From: Bryoerythrophyllum caledonicum | Lineage: Eukaryota; Streptophyta; Bryopsida; Pottiales; Pottiaceae | DNA: 64,000 nt | Assembly: GCA_963971425.1 (NCBI GenBank) | Contig: OZ020517.1 | Location: 26,678,668 to 26,742,667, forward strand | Direction: 5' to 3' | Part shown: positions 35,680 through 47,536 of the stretch, in pieces | Layout: each line of letters starts with the position of its first letter | Numbering within the stretch: position 1 is the stretch's first letter | The notes under the pieces: model-generated | What the model was told of the DNA's origin: nothing | Databases searched by the model: none | What the model saw: only the letters and a program-made list of their open reading frames with translations | Position numbers and translations under genes: made by a program

Positions 35680-36531
35680 CTATTTTTTATGATGTTGATA
35701 CAATACTAAATGCTCTTCAATAAGTAATCAATATAACACTCAACCTATGGCAATTGGATTATATAATTCAGTAAACACAAAGGACTCAGCTTATGGCATG
35801 TGCACTAAATAAATCAATCAACAACATAACACTCACATTGGCATGTGCATTAGGTGATAACCATGGCATGTGCATTAGATGATAACCATGGCATGTGCAT
35901 CAATTGAGTGAACCAAAAAATACTCTTGGACATACTCATGCCACATGTGATTCGTCAACACTCAGTAAACTAGTCAACAACACTCAAAAAAAAAAAAAAA
36001 TATATATCCACTCAATAAATCAGCCCATATGTGATATGCCCACTCAATGGATCAGCCCATATGTGATATGCCCACTCAATGGATCAGCCCATATGTGATA
36101 TGCCCACTCAATGGATCAGCCCATATGTGATATGCCCACTCAATGGATCAGCCCATATGTGATTTGTCTACTCAATCAGTCAACAACACTCAGCCCATAT
36201 CTAATATGTCCACTCAATACCATCTCAACATTCACTCTATTACAAATCACATGACAAAATACACACAACATTTCCTTTACATAGTGCTCAATAGATATTT
36301 GGAGGAGAAAACTCGTCATACGTGCATAATGCACACCAAACCTTATAACAAGTGGATTCTTCTACACAAAACAACTCTGCAATTCTACATGTAGATTTCA
36401 TTGATCTTTTCAAGATGCATTTATGTTTGGTAGCTTAGTCACATGAATAAAATCAATGAAGAGTACGAGGTGTCAAAGATAGTTTGACATTCTCAATATG
36501 CCCCTTCAATATAGTTTCTCATTGTTACAAA
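35680..36531. repeat. Transposon interior with 32-bp and ~25-bp tandem repeats
   Basis: Upstream of the transposase. About five copies of a 32-bp unit (CCCATATGTGATATGCCCAC, then TCAATGGATCAG) lie at about 36009-36170. Three copies of CATGGCATGTGCAT-type sequence lie at 35817-35900. This stretch would contain the transposase promoter. Short open frames in it come from the repeats. Confidence 0.7.
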
Positions 36532-36532
36532 C

Positions 36533-37479
36533 ATTGGTAGATATGGAATAATTTTTTTTCTGTATATACATCTTTTGGCTTTGAAATCTATCTCATATGT
36601 TACCAATATAGAGATGATCTTGTGGCCAAAATTTCATTATGTATCAACAAAAACTCAATCCTAGGAAGGGTGTTGAAGTTGGAAGTAGTGGTAAACTTTC
36701 CCCTTTGTTTGTCACAACAATACATGTTGGTAGACTTGGTATATGTTTTTTGTGTAAATCTTTTGGAATTTGAAATTTTCCACACTTGTATTTGACGTGA
36801 AGGTGACTTCATACCCAAAATTTCATGGACAAATAAATTTTTTGAATTCTTGGGAGGGTGTCAAAGTGGGCAGCTGTGAAACTTTTCTCTCAACTAACCC
36901 CCATGTTAGTAGATTTTGAATATCTTCTTTTGAATACATTTTTTGGCCTTGAAAATTTTCCCACATGTTATCAACATAAAGGTTACCATGTGTCAAAAAT
37001 TTCATGTTGAAATAACAAACCCTCAATCCTAGGGAGGGTGTCAAAGTTGGAAGTAGTAAAATGGTTTTTCCCTTTTTTTCTCACAATTACACATGTTGGT
37101 AGATTTGGGATGTGATTTTTTTTGTGCATTTTTTGGACTTGAAAATTTCCACACATGTAATCAACATAAAGGTGTTCTCACTCCAAAAATTCCATGGGCA
37201 AAAAAAATTTCCTCAATCCTTGGGATGGTGTCAAAGTTGGCGGTTGAGAAACTTTTCTCACAGCTACCCCATGGTGGTTAATTTTTAATATCTTTTGTTT
37301 TATAAGTCCTCTGGACTTGAAATTTGGTATGCATGTTTTTAACATAGAGGTGATGTTGTTCCCAAAATTTTAGGGTAAAAGAACAATTATTCAGCCCTGT
37401 GGAGGGCGTCAAAGTTGGCAGCAGTGTGGGACACCATCCCTAGAATTGCCCAAACGCCAATTTGAATGTCACCCTACTG
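36533..37479 (-). repeat. Right terminal inverted repeat of the Tc1-like element
   Basis: Mirror image of 33728-34674. The few differences include GGTGTCCC against GGTGCCCC of the left arm near 37430. Confidence 0.9.
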
Positions 37480-37481
37480 TA

Positions 37482-38000
37482 CAACAATATTTTGTACATT
37501 CAAAAATGTCAATATTGGAAGCTATTTAATGGCATTTTCAACAAATTATCAATGGCACTTTGTTAATATTTGATAAATTTCTATTTAATATTTTAATACA
37601 AGATTCCAAAGAAAGATTATAAAGACTGTACAATATAAAAAGACGTAATCACCAAAATGATACAGTATGCAATGATCAGTAAGTGATAAGAAGATATTCT
37701 TAATAGTACATGATACATAAATGGAAGAAAACAAATCTTTGCATGGATTTAATGATGTAATTTATCAATAGTAAAAACCTCTTTAGTCTATAAGATTTAA
37801 GACACAACGTCTTTCATAGCCCTTATAATATAATGCCCTTGCACATACACCATATTGCAATTACTATACACAATACACTTATAATTCTTCACTATCTACT
37901 AGTTCATACAATTTAAGGCTGCTTGCAAACGATTGTTGTTGATAGCTTGCGTTTGCATTGCTGTATATTCTAGTATATGAGACTTAGCCAATTGAAGAAT
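37482..38000. other. Intergenic, AT-rich
   Basis: No gene, RNA or element recognised between the Tc1-like element and the DUF7869-type remnant. Confidence 0.4.
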
Positions 38001-40450
38001 GAAAATCTTGCTTTCAAGCTGCATTCCGAATACATTGCGCTTTCTCCACCAGCAAGTCTCTGTCAAGGTTCTTTCTAGTTCATCTGCCCATGAAAAAATA
38101 TATGCTTCTTTCTCTACTCAACTATGGCTCTCACGAGATGGCTCCCAAACTAAATTCATGTAGTTCACATACCGTTGTACAAAAGACCCATGTCCATCAA
38201 CAACCCTCCTATGAATAATGGGCCTATACCAACAAACCTTCATCTTCAGTCTCCATTGGCTTTTTTTGTCTTCAATCCTCTTCTCTACAAAGAATGATAT
38301 ACGACCTTCTAATTCTGCTCAATCAACACTCATGGCTACAAATTGTCGACTACAGATATTAAATTGTGGATTAAATGGCGGAAACGGGTTGTGATTACCT
38401 TCATGTGCTGATCTTTCTTTAGCTTATTCCTCAACATGGTTGCGTTCCGTTCGTTGTGTCCTACGCATTGCTTGATTTGATGGTCTTTTCCTACAATGAC
38501 TTAAGTATCCTCAAGTCTCAACATTTGAAAGCAAGCCACTATCTCGTCCACGACATTTATCTTGTGATTCTCTTCACGCTAATTGTCCATTACATCCAAG
38601 GCTTCACATTCTTCAAGTGCGGTGTTGGATAATTTTGAAGGCCAAAATCAAGGAGATCATTGCTTGTTGGTGCGGTCTTTGTGTCCAAAATGAGCTACAT
38701 AGAGTTTCAATCTTTTGGCCTCTACTTTTGCCTCACAGTTCTTGTCCTCATGCTATGGTCTTTGAACACACCTTTGTTTATATGCAATGATGTCATCCAA
38801 CGCCTTCAACTCTCGTTCGTTTGCTGCAAATATTTTTGCAAACGCTCGTCACTCCTTTCTGCTTGGCAGCAACCTCAAAGTCTTCATCTCTGCCCCAGTC
38901 CCCATGGATCCTTGTAATAATGCTTGCACTGTACTCGAATTTCCCAAGTCCCCTCTTGGTTGTCCATATAGAATTGCATGTGGTGCGGAAATGTTATGCC
39001 AATCAATGAATATGGACCAATCAATAAGTGAGGAATTGTGAACAATTTCCAATTCCACACATTCTCTAACAATTGGACACTAACAAATGCCTCCGTAGGG
39101 GATGTTCCTCATTCTATTAGACTAAGCATTTCCTTCAACAAGTCTACGTTTGACCTCTTCAATATACTTGATATACAACTAAAGCGTTGACCAATATCTT
39201 TGTGAGTATGGCCTACGATAAGAAAAGAGAGTGCCACCTCTTGAAAGAAGCCCAATCCCACCAATGTAGCACACAAAGCAAACATATAAATGTTTTTATT
39301 CTTGGGTGTATAGTTGTCCATTTGGATGCGCAATGTTGGTGACAAGAAGCCCTTCCTCCGCAACACATCTCCTATCATGTACAACAATGTGCTCACGACC
39401 TGCTTGCTATTATATCTATGGTGAGCCCAAACCACACCTCACAATACAAACCAATCTCATGTTCAAGGGCCCCACACAGATGGGTCTTCACAGACTGATG
39501 CTCAATGTTCTTTACAATTTAACGCATCCTCGGTACCATGGTTGTGTTTTGGTCCATGCCATCCACAATGATGCACATGTGCAACCCAAGCCTAATATAA
39601 CACAACCTCTTGAATATCCAATGATGCCTAGGTTCCTCCATCTGGTTGCGCAGATGCAAAATAAACAATTTCTTTATCTTAACCCTTGCATCCGCATTGG
39701 TGGTTCCTTCCATGGCACATTTATACTCTCAACAATGATAACACTTTGAGAATCTAGAGAAAGATGGTACCTAGATGTGAGGAAACCTGATGTGCCACAT
39801 CCTCTGGAACGAGCTCATTGAAATGGTTTTCCCATTAAAAATTCTCTTCACCTCCTCCTTCACCTAACTTTGTCCACAAATGATTAAGACAAGTCTCCGT
39901 TGTAGACATTCTAGTGCTCTGTCTAACCAAATCTGAGAGGGTGTTACCATGAATCGCCGTCACTCTTCCATATATTAAACAATGTTTCTTCAATTGCTTT
40001 AAGCGCCTCCGCAAATATCCAATCCAAGAGCGTAGCAAGCATTGCAAACATGTTTGCCATTTAACTTCATAGCAAATTTATCCCAACGAGTTCCTTCCGT
40101 CCGCGTATAAATAAAAATCAACATCTGTCTCATCCACGTACTTTGTACATGAAACTTGGAAGCCCATGCATTACATCGCATGTCCAATAGATACCGTGCT
40201 GGAACGTCCGTCAAACAATTCCATTTGCATCTTCCTTATGCTATTATCCTTTGCACACTTGCAAGAGATACCTTAGTTGGTGCAACTTCTATCAAAAATG
40301 CCTTGCTTGAAACTCTTTCTCTTATTTTGCATTGAATAAAGACAACACGCTTGTCCAACGTAAGCAGATCCATCCACATGGGACAAATCTCGGATGTTTG
40401 AGGGATTAGATTAGAAAAATGGCGAATTCTCATCTAAGTGGTTTGAAGCT
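38000..40450 (-). pseudogene. Decayed DUF7869-type gene (repetitive, possibly transposon-derived)
   Basis: Minus-strand fragments read in order 40.4 to 38.7 kb. They give a KHVCNACYALGLDI block (~40050), DGMDQNTTMVP (~39560) and then MDNYTPKNKN with LVGLGFFQEVALSFLIVGHT and HKDIGQRFSCISSIL (39435-39109). The last pair, MDN...KNKN followed by GHTHxDIxQRFS, is characteristic of the DUF7869 family, which occurs as multicopy genes in many plants and algae. Several stops and frameshifts separate the blocks, so it is a pseudogene. Function of the family is not established; its acidic motifs and copy number suggest a domesticated or mobile origin. Fragments upstream (40543-40830) may be its 5' part, but I cannot support that. 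Confidence 0.55.
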
Positions 40451-40869
40451 TGAGTTGTGCGCCGAGGCCTCCCTGTGGATCCTGTTGTGTTAAACTGCTC
40501 ATGGAAATCAAATTCCGGGGCTATCATTTATATAGGTGATATTTAAGATCCATCTTCACCATGGGCATTTGTGATATTAGGTTCTATGGCCACGACACGT
40601 AGCAAAGATCCATGCCAGCGAATGACCAAGCCCACACACATGCTAAGACGTTCTCCTACAATCCCTCCGGTCCAATGCAATGCAATGTCTATTCTAGTGT
40701 TACGCACCGCCGCATCAAATGGAAATAATTTTGATCCATTCAATTCCATGCCACTTTCAAATGCATGCTCCCTAGTTGCCAAGCCCACGACATCTCCTCT
40801 TTCCAAAAGAAATTCTACATTCCTTCTCAATTTAGATGTAATGGCCCCAATAGATATATCTTAAATTTG

Positions 40870-41149
40870 CCTTGCACGTGCTACTTGTATTAATCACACC
40901 CCTACAAAGCTACCAAAATTAATTTTATCTCTTTTGGAGTTTGGACGTACCAAAGAGATTTGAAATGTGTGGCTCTCCATTGTTCCTATTGGAAAATATA
41001 AACATAAAGGTTGCAAATTTTTCAAAATATATATATAATTATTAACCTCCTACACATCATTTATTTGACAAAAGATATGATAATTGACATATACTTATCC
41101 TTTCAAATATGATGATGAGTTTAAAACTCTCAATGAAAATGCATTGAAA
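40870..41149. other. Intergenic
   Basis: Nothing recognised. Confidence 0.3.
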
Positions 41150-41560
41150 TGATAAATTTAAAAAATAGTAGAGCCTCTATTCTTTGAATAATTTTTTTAG
41201 AATATGCTACACCCCTTTTCTGCCCCTGAACATTGGTGTACAAGGAACTAACATCATTCTTGATATGATGGTAATGAATTTAGACCATGCGTAGAGCAAA
41301 ATTTTGAGAGCAAGTGAAGTCAAACTTTGATGATCCGGTCAACCTAGGAAAATAAATGAATTGTTTCCCTACTTCAATCACTATAATCTTTCAGCCCGTG
41401 TGGTCAAAGTTGATGAAAGTTTGTGAGTATGTTACTCAATTGCATCTTAATATATATAGTCTACTTTGTTCAATAGTTAAATCTAGAAATAGAAGTCTTA
41501 GTCTCCTTCCTTACTTATTGAGCTAGAATCAATGCACTTGGCTAAGTGCATAATTGCTTG
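41150..41560. mobile_element. Diverged fragment of the ~950-bp TTAA element
   Basis: GAATATGCTACACCC, the run GATGGTAAT...TTTAGACC, AAGTGAAGTCAAA and TCAAAGTTGATGAAA align in order with 53260-53560 and 55840-56140. The TTAA ends are not recognisable here. Confidence 0.65.
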
Positions 41561-44079
41561 ATTGTGTATTGTAAGAGTTAAAGCACATAATTTTGAAGAT
41601 AGTCTAATATGATATATGGTGGTGGTAAAACATAAATTTTGGTGGCTATATTATTATAATTTTTTAAAAATAGGTTAACTTACATTAATTTTCATGAGGT
41701 AACATAGTCATTACTACTAATTCAAGCTATATGGATTAATGTTTTAATTTCATAGTTTCAATTTTTTTGCTAAGATTATACTTCATACATTTTTTTTCAA
41801 AACTTTGGTTTGGTTTTGTTTTTTAATTTGACATATAATAAATTTAAAGGTACCAATAGTCTTTTATTAATAAATCTGATATTCTATTGTAAAAATTAGA
41901 ATTTATGGTGTATTCTTGTCTTGTAATTCCAAAAAGACTAAGTGGATTTTGCCAAAAATCACCAACACTTAGTCTCTACGATTTTTTGAATAGAAATAAA
42001 AACTAAGTAAACATTTTGTCATAAAACATATAATGCATCCACACGTTAAAACAAAGATATTCAAAAACCCTTAATTTCTTTAATTTCCTTCAAAATCATA
42101 ATACAAACAAATTCTTACAAGAGAATTATAAACATTTAATTCAAGAACCAAGTTCAATTTTATAAGAATATTGTCTTTAATATGTTTAAAATAATAATTA
42201 TCCTCCACTTTCAAATAATAGATAGATTAGGGGGTTAAGTTTTAAACATTTAATTGCATGATAGTTTTGATTGATTGTTTAATAATTTGGATTAGAAAAT
42301 ATAGTTCTCAACACAGATATACAAAAAAGAAAACTCAATATTGACATAACATTTAAGATAATACAAAAGTAAATTACACATGGATATCTTCTCGGAAATT
42401 CTACTTCACCTCTATTTGTTGCTCCCACTACTTGACAATCTTGGCAGACATAGTCTCCTTGTTCTAATTTGGCTTGCAATGCATTTTCTTTGACCTTTGT
42501 CATTTGTAATCTTGGAATCTCTGAATTACATTGGTTTGAGTTGGGGTACCTTGTTTTTTTGGTTCGTTTGGTTTTGGACTTTGATATTGATGGCTCTATT
42601 GAGGATTGTAGCATGGTATCTTCATTATTTTGATTGTTGAGTTTCTCAATTATATAATCTTCCTTGTATTTTTCATGCACACTCTTTGGATGGCTTTCAA
42701 GAGATGAATCTTCTTTTGGTTCTTGCCTAGTCCATTGCCAATGCTCTTCTTCTATTCGTTGTAAATTCTTAGTTTTATTGGCATTTTCAAGAGAGAAATG
42801 TTTATCTTCTCTAGTTTGATTGAATTCTTGAATCATGATTTAAATTGATTGCAATGAGATTTAAATGTCAATAGTTTATGCTATGCTTACTAAAAATATT
42901 CATCATAGGCAAATCAAAATCACTACAAAAAGTGTTGACAATGATATATAAGATAAATCAATATTAATTGAAATACATTAATTTGAATCCGAAGAGTTAA
43001 GCTAATTATAAATGTATATAAAAATTTACAATTTTCTATGCATTTTTTAATATGAAGAACCATAGTTTGACCTTTCAAAGTTTCAATTAGAACCTTTTTA
43101 ATCACTTTGATATGAATAGTCATGTCTATTGAAGGAGGTCAATCAAAATAAAAATGGTAAAAAAAATTAGTATGTAGAATCAATGATAAACTTTAGTTTT
43201 AAATCCTATAGAAATAAAAAAAATTGAGATGAGAAGGAACTCAAAAATATGAATCAAGTTAGTAAAATAATTTCATCTATAAGAATCCAACAAAGCACAA
43301 CTCTAAAATGATAATGTCACGCTTTTGCAAAATACACTTAATTGATAAGTCTTCAAATCAAATTACATCTTTAAGATATATTAACTTCAATACCTAAAAT
43401 ATCAATAAATAACTTCCATCATTTAATAACCTTGATATAAGAAATGTAAACCTAAGCGCACTACAAAGACTATTTTTTAATATCTTTTATATGTCAAGAA
43501 GATAATATAATAGATACAAGTAAGTGGAAACATTTGGCGGCAACACAAAAGAGTGAAGTCCATGGCCACCTAAATAAAAATAAATGATAAAGAATGCAAT
43601 GAGATTTTGTAGGAATGAATCAACTCCGCAAAGCCTTTGCCATCAAATTTTGAATACTCTTCACCTTGCAAATTGATGAATGCTTTTGACTTTGCTCTTG
43701 AGATTGAATATTTGCAGTAGATTGAAGAATATTGAGGTTGTACAAGTAGAATCCCGTCATGAAGTTTGTGAATTCGTCATAAGTTTGAGTTGCTATTGGA
43801 TGCACTTTGTACGTCCAATCCACAAACGTCTTCTCCCCCTCCACATTGTGAAAGTGCACAACTAGGATCCAAACAAAGAATTGGCTCATCTACAAAAGAT
43901 CTTTTATAAATCCATTGGGAAGTAACTATCGTTGTAACAAATAACTATAGTCAAAAGCCTCCACTATTAATTCCGATATAATTGCGGCAACTAACTCCTA
44001 AATGTTAAAACATGGCATGAGTATAATTGTTTTCCTTAAGGAAAATCTTTCTCTTACAGGTCTCACGTAAAAAGTAAAG
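41561..44079. other. AT-rich intergenic DNA with two unassigned minus-strand ORFs
   Basis: Mostly AT-rich. Two frames stand out only by length: 42279-42836 (listed separately) and 43620-43889 (89 residues, hydrophobic start, no domain recognised). No RNA gene or repeat array seen. Confidence 0.3.
42279..42836 (-). CDS. Hypothetical protein, 185 residues
   Basis: A long frame for such AT-rich DNA. The first ~130 residues are very hydrophilic (Glu, Lys, Asn, Gln). Then come a C-x2-C pair (YVCQDCQVV) and a hydrophobic C-terminal segment (VIYFCIILNVMSILSFLFCI) that could be a membrane helix or intron read-through. No family is recognised. It could be a fragment of a transposon protein; no partner gene is nearby. 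Confidence 0.25.
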   Translation of the reverse strand: MIQEFNQTREDKHFSLENANKTKNLQRIEEEHWQWTRQEPKEDSSLESHPKSVHEKYKEDYIIEKLNNQNNEDTMLQSSIEPSISKSKTKRTKKTRYPNSNQCNSEIPRLQMTKVKENALQAKLEQGDYVCQDCQVVGATNRGEVEFPRRYPCVIYFCIILNVMSILSFLFCISVLRTIFSNPNY

Positions 44080-44517
44080 CTGGAGTTTGACCTTGAAACT
44101 TCAGAAGGTGCCACTTGTGATCACAATATTCTACATCTATGGTGTTTGTATTTAGACATGATAAGGTTCATATATTGAAATGACCTCCAAATGAAAGATG
44201 TTAGTTGAAGAATCTTCAATCCAAATGTGTAAGTCTTACTAAGCTTTGATGTATTTTCTATATTCTACAAAGTAGCATACGTGCCTATATATTTGGTTTT
44301 CCGACTGATAGTCGGAAACTGTATATGCATGCACATATCTTACTATGTAAAATACAAAAAATGTAATAAAATTTAGCAAGATATACACCTTCGGATTGAA
44401 GATTGTTCAACTCACATCTTTCATTTGGAATATATGAACCTTATCATGTCCAAATACAACACCATACATGTAGAATATTGTAACCATCCGTGGCACCTTC
44501 CGACATTTAAGGGTTAA
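44080..44517. mobile_element. Palindromic MITE (two inverted arms of the TTAA/GACGT family)
   Basis: The left arm (AGAAGGTGCCAC..., ATTCTACATCTATGGTG, ATGATAAGGTTCATATATT) is the inverse of the right arm (CATACATGTAGAATATTG, GTGGCACCTTCCGACATTTA, ending AGGGTTAA at 44517). The centre lies near 44300 (TTTCCGACTGATAGTCGGAAA). Each arm equals one single-unit MITE of the type seen at 56.25-56.72 kb. Confidence 0.75.
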
Positions 44518-45753
44518 GTCAACATGGTCCTAGCAAGCTATTACATGGTACGTTTGACGCAGACGTGGATTTAAGAGACGTAGCCTTGAATGCCGTTACA
44601 AAAGCGGAAGCGATTGTCCTCCATGCAGAACTGACAGAAGCGGTTCGCCTCGTCATACACAAGTAGGCGCTCGCGCACCCACGAATCCGCCACATTGCCT
44701 TTGCAATAGCAGACACTCCCAGGCTCATTTGCGCTCTTCCCCTCCACAATGGCGCACACGGTCACCGCCGAGTTTCGTTTGCAAATCTCCCCGAAGTCCC
44801 CAAAAATGGCCCACGCCTATTGCGCCAGATAGTCCAACGTCACGTGCACACCGCTCGACCACACACTCGTCCTTCGCTTCTACAAAGCTTAGCCCCATTA
44901 GCAAGAATTACCACCTCTCCAAGTCACAGTGACAAACATTAGATTAGGATAAGCTAGTACCTCACAGTCTGCACAAGCCACAACTACAAACTCACAGTCT
45001 GCACAAGCTGAATACTAACTCACAGTCTGCGCAAGCTAGCTACTAACTCACAGTCTGCACAAGCCAAATACTAACTCACAGTCTGCTCAAGCTGAATACT
45101 AACTTAGAGTCTGCTAAAGCTAGCTACTAACTCACAATCTGTACAAGCTTGCTACAAACTCACAGTCTCCACAAGCGAGTGTGTTTGGATTAAGAAATGG
45201 TTATTGAGGTCTGGATTGAGGTAGGGCGTGAATAAATAGGAGGGCGGTCCGCGGTTGGAATGTCCCGACGCGCATAAGAGCTGATCTGAGACGAGCGTGT
45301 TGTGGTCGTTGGTGTCCTCGTTTTTGGATTCTTGACGGATAGGGGCCCCAAACCCGCCACCATGCCTGAAACTACGACCATGTATCCGCATCCTTCCAGT
45401 CTACGGGCGGAGTACAAGCGCGGGTTTAGGGGTGCGCTTGGTTACCAATTTCTGTCAGGTTTGACGACGCGGGTTTGGGGGCAAGAGGGGACCTGGTCAA
45501 ACCAGGTCAATGAGACTGGGAGGTGCTGAGAGTGTTCTCTTTTGGATAAAGAAAAAAAGATATAGAAGAGAGAAAAAAATAAAAATTCAGTCCTCGACTC
45601 ACATCCCTCATATTAGTTTTAATCAAGCTAAATTATTGTTGCTACTAACTTATAATCTCTGCTAACTTAAATTTAACCTTTACTAAGTTGTAACCTCTAC
45701 TAAGCTCTTGATCCCTACTAATTCTTAACACCCCCATCCACCGCCGCCATGGA
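44518..45753. repeat. 28-bp tandem repeat block (44960-45176) and flanks
   Basis: About eight imperfect copies of a ~28-bp unit, ACTAACTCACAGTCTGCACA then AGCTGAAT, occupy 44960-45176. The flanks have no supported gene. A 64-residue minus-strand frame (44571-44765) with several Cys is not recognised. 45200-45540 is GC-richer with frames on both strands and no motif. Confidence 0.7.
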
Positions 45754-46480
45754 TTCTTCTTCTTCTTCTTCTTCTTCTTCTTCTTCTTCTTCTTCTTCTT
45801 CTTCTTCTTCTTCTTCTTCTTCTTCTTCTTCTTCTTCTTCTTCTTCTTCTTCTTCTTCTTCTTCTTCTTCTTCTTCTTCTTCTTCTTCTTCTTCTTCTTC
45901 TTCTTCTTCTTCTTCTTCTTCTTCTTCTTCTTCTTCTTCTTCTTCTTCTTCTTCTTCTTCTTCTTCTTCTTCTTCTTCTTCTTCTTCTTCTTCTTCTTCT
46001 TCTTCTTCTTCTTCTTCTTCTTCTTCTTCTTCTTCTTCTTCTTCTTCTTCTTCTTCTTCTTCTTCTTCTTCTTCTTCTTCTTCTTCTTCTTCTTCTTCTT
46101 CTTCTTCTTCTTCTTCTTCTTCTTCTTCTTCTTCTTCTTCTTCTTCTTCTTCTTCTTCTTCTTCTTCTTCTTCTTCTTCTTCTTCTTCTTCTTCTTCTTC
46201 TTCTTCTTCTTCTTCTTCTTCTTCTTCTTCTTCTTCTTCTTCTTCTTCTTCTTCTTCTTCTTCTTCTTCTTCTTCTTCTTCTTCTTCTTCTTCTTCTTCA
46301 TCATTACATTCTTTGTGAAGATCCAAGCCGCGCTTATCCGCATAGACACAACATGCTGTCTCAATGTGGTCCATAGAAAGAATGTTCTTTATGTGGAAGA
46401 CATTTTTCTTGGTCTCCAAATAGCGTTCAATAAATTTTGCGTTCCTGTCTTTGTGTCAATATTGCAAAAATAAATTATGT
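45718..46480 (-). CDS. Hypothetical acidic protein exon running into the microsatellite
   Basis: On the minus strand a frame with a non-repetitive lead (KNVFHIKNILSMDHIETACC, VYADKRGLDLHKECND) continues into ~182 Glu codons and ends SMAAVDGGVKN. The lead could be the last exon of a minus-strand gene whose upstream exons might lie at 46668-47094. The lead looks more protein-like than the poly-Lys or poly-Ser readings, but there is no recognised domain and no proof of expression. Confidence 0.2.
45754..46299. repeat. Pure TTC/GAA microsatellite, 546 bp, 182 units
   Basis: Uninterrupted (TTC)182 with no visible impurity. The plus strand reads poly-Ser from an ATG at 45749; the minus strand reads poly-Glu or poly-Lys. 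The array ends at TCATCATTACATTC. Pure GAA/TTC tracts of this length can form triplex DNA and are unstable in length. Assembled length may also reflect sequencing limits. Confidence 0.97.
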
Positions 46481-46667
46481 CAATTGCATACTTAAATTTC
46501 AAATATGTAATCAATAAATAGATTCTATAACATTACGATTTTACAAACTTAATAAGAAATAAAAGTAATTGAACTTGTATGGCTTGAATAGATTGTTGAC
46601 GGTGCCAACGTACCAAGTGTTCCACACACTTGACTCGAAGCTTCAAATTCTTGTTCTAGACCTTTTT

Positions 46668-47094
46668 CTAGTCGAAAATGCAGTGAAGATCCTTCAATTG
46701 AGCAATCTCCAACTCGTCCGCGCCACGCCCAAACTTCAACTCCGTTACCACGTTGGCAAAATCGGGATGGCGCAGTAGTGTGTCAAGGCATGCCACATCC
46801 AATTCTCCAACTTCTTCCTTCTTTGCCCTAAGGTGAGTAACATACTTCTTTCCCATTGCTATCGCAATAAAAGGTTTTTTTCAAGCATTACACTGAACTG
46901 TAGCCGTCATCTCCACTTGTGCCCATACTGCCTCCGCTGCCTTTGTCTACACTTAAAGTTTTTTCCAAAACCCCTTTTGTTGTCTCTTGAACGGCTTCGT
47001 TAAAATTCTTGCATTCATACGGTGGAAGTTGATGTTGCAAAGTCGTTATGCCTTTTGCGGACGACCAAGTGTTTGCGTCGTGAGCTCCATGCAA
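46668..47094 (-). CDS. Hypothetical minus-strand ORFs
   Basis: Two neighbouring frames: 46668-46856 (62 residues, amphipathic, AKKEEVGELDVACLDTLLRH) and 46888-47094 (68 residues, Gly/Ser-rich end). They could be exons of the same gene as the acidic frame downstream, but splice sites are not convincing. No family recognised. Confidence 0.2.
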
Positions 47095-47536
47095 TGGCGA
47101 TGATGATGATGATTATTCAAGTGTTGCCGATTCTTCCATGGACCCAAACAACAATTCTCAACTTTGCAATGCCATGATTTCTTTGCACAAGGGACTTCCT
47201 TGTAGTTCCGATCGAGAATGGCGCATGGTAAGTTGGATAATTCTACGCCGTGGAATGGAAAAAACTACACATAAGCAAGAATGAAATAAAAATCTTATAT
47301 CTTCAAACCTCTTTAAGTAGTTCAAGACCTAATCATTGCACTAAGAAGAATGAAAGAGAGTACTCTAAAATACTAATACCTGTCATGATTTTAAAACACA
47401 CCAAATACAACATTATGTAATGGAAAAATTGAAGCAATACTTATTAGGACACAAAAAAAGCACCTAATATGTTGCAACAGTATATTACTCGTCGGGACTT
47501 AATATACACCTAAAACGTCACTAAGCAAAGGAAAAA
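47095..47536. other. Intergenic left flank of the LTR element
   Basis: No gene seen. The final AAAAA (47532-47536) matches AAAAA after 51471, the probable 5-bp target duplication of the following element. Confidence 0.4.

Larger units (their letters stand above)
33728..37479 (-). mobile_element. Complete 3.75-kb Tc1-like DD34E transposon with ~947-bp inverted repeats
   Basis: Flanked by TA at 33726-33727 and 37480-37481, the target duplication of Tc1/mariner elements. It begins CAGTAGGGTGACATTC and ends GAATGTCACCCTACTG. Left and right arms pair base for base about one axis (position p with 71207-p) over ~947 bp, with only scattered substitutions and no net indel, so the insertion is recent or the arms are homogenised. 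The interior holds a minus-strand transposase and tandem repeats. Tc1-like elements usually have much shorter terminal repeats. Confidence 0.93.

Noticed and set aside
36009..36170. Regular 32-bp repeats resembling a CRISPR array
   Set aside because: The units are contiguous without spacers and sit inside a eukaryotic transposon.
44960..45176. 28-bp repeats resembling a CRISPR array
   Set aside because: Contiguous diverged tandem repeats without unique spacers.
45645..46364. Poly-Lys ORF across the microsatellite
   Set aside because: A pure trinucleotide repeat is open in several frames; nothing else supports this reading.
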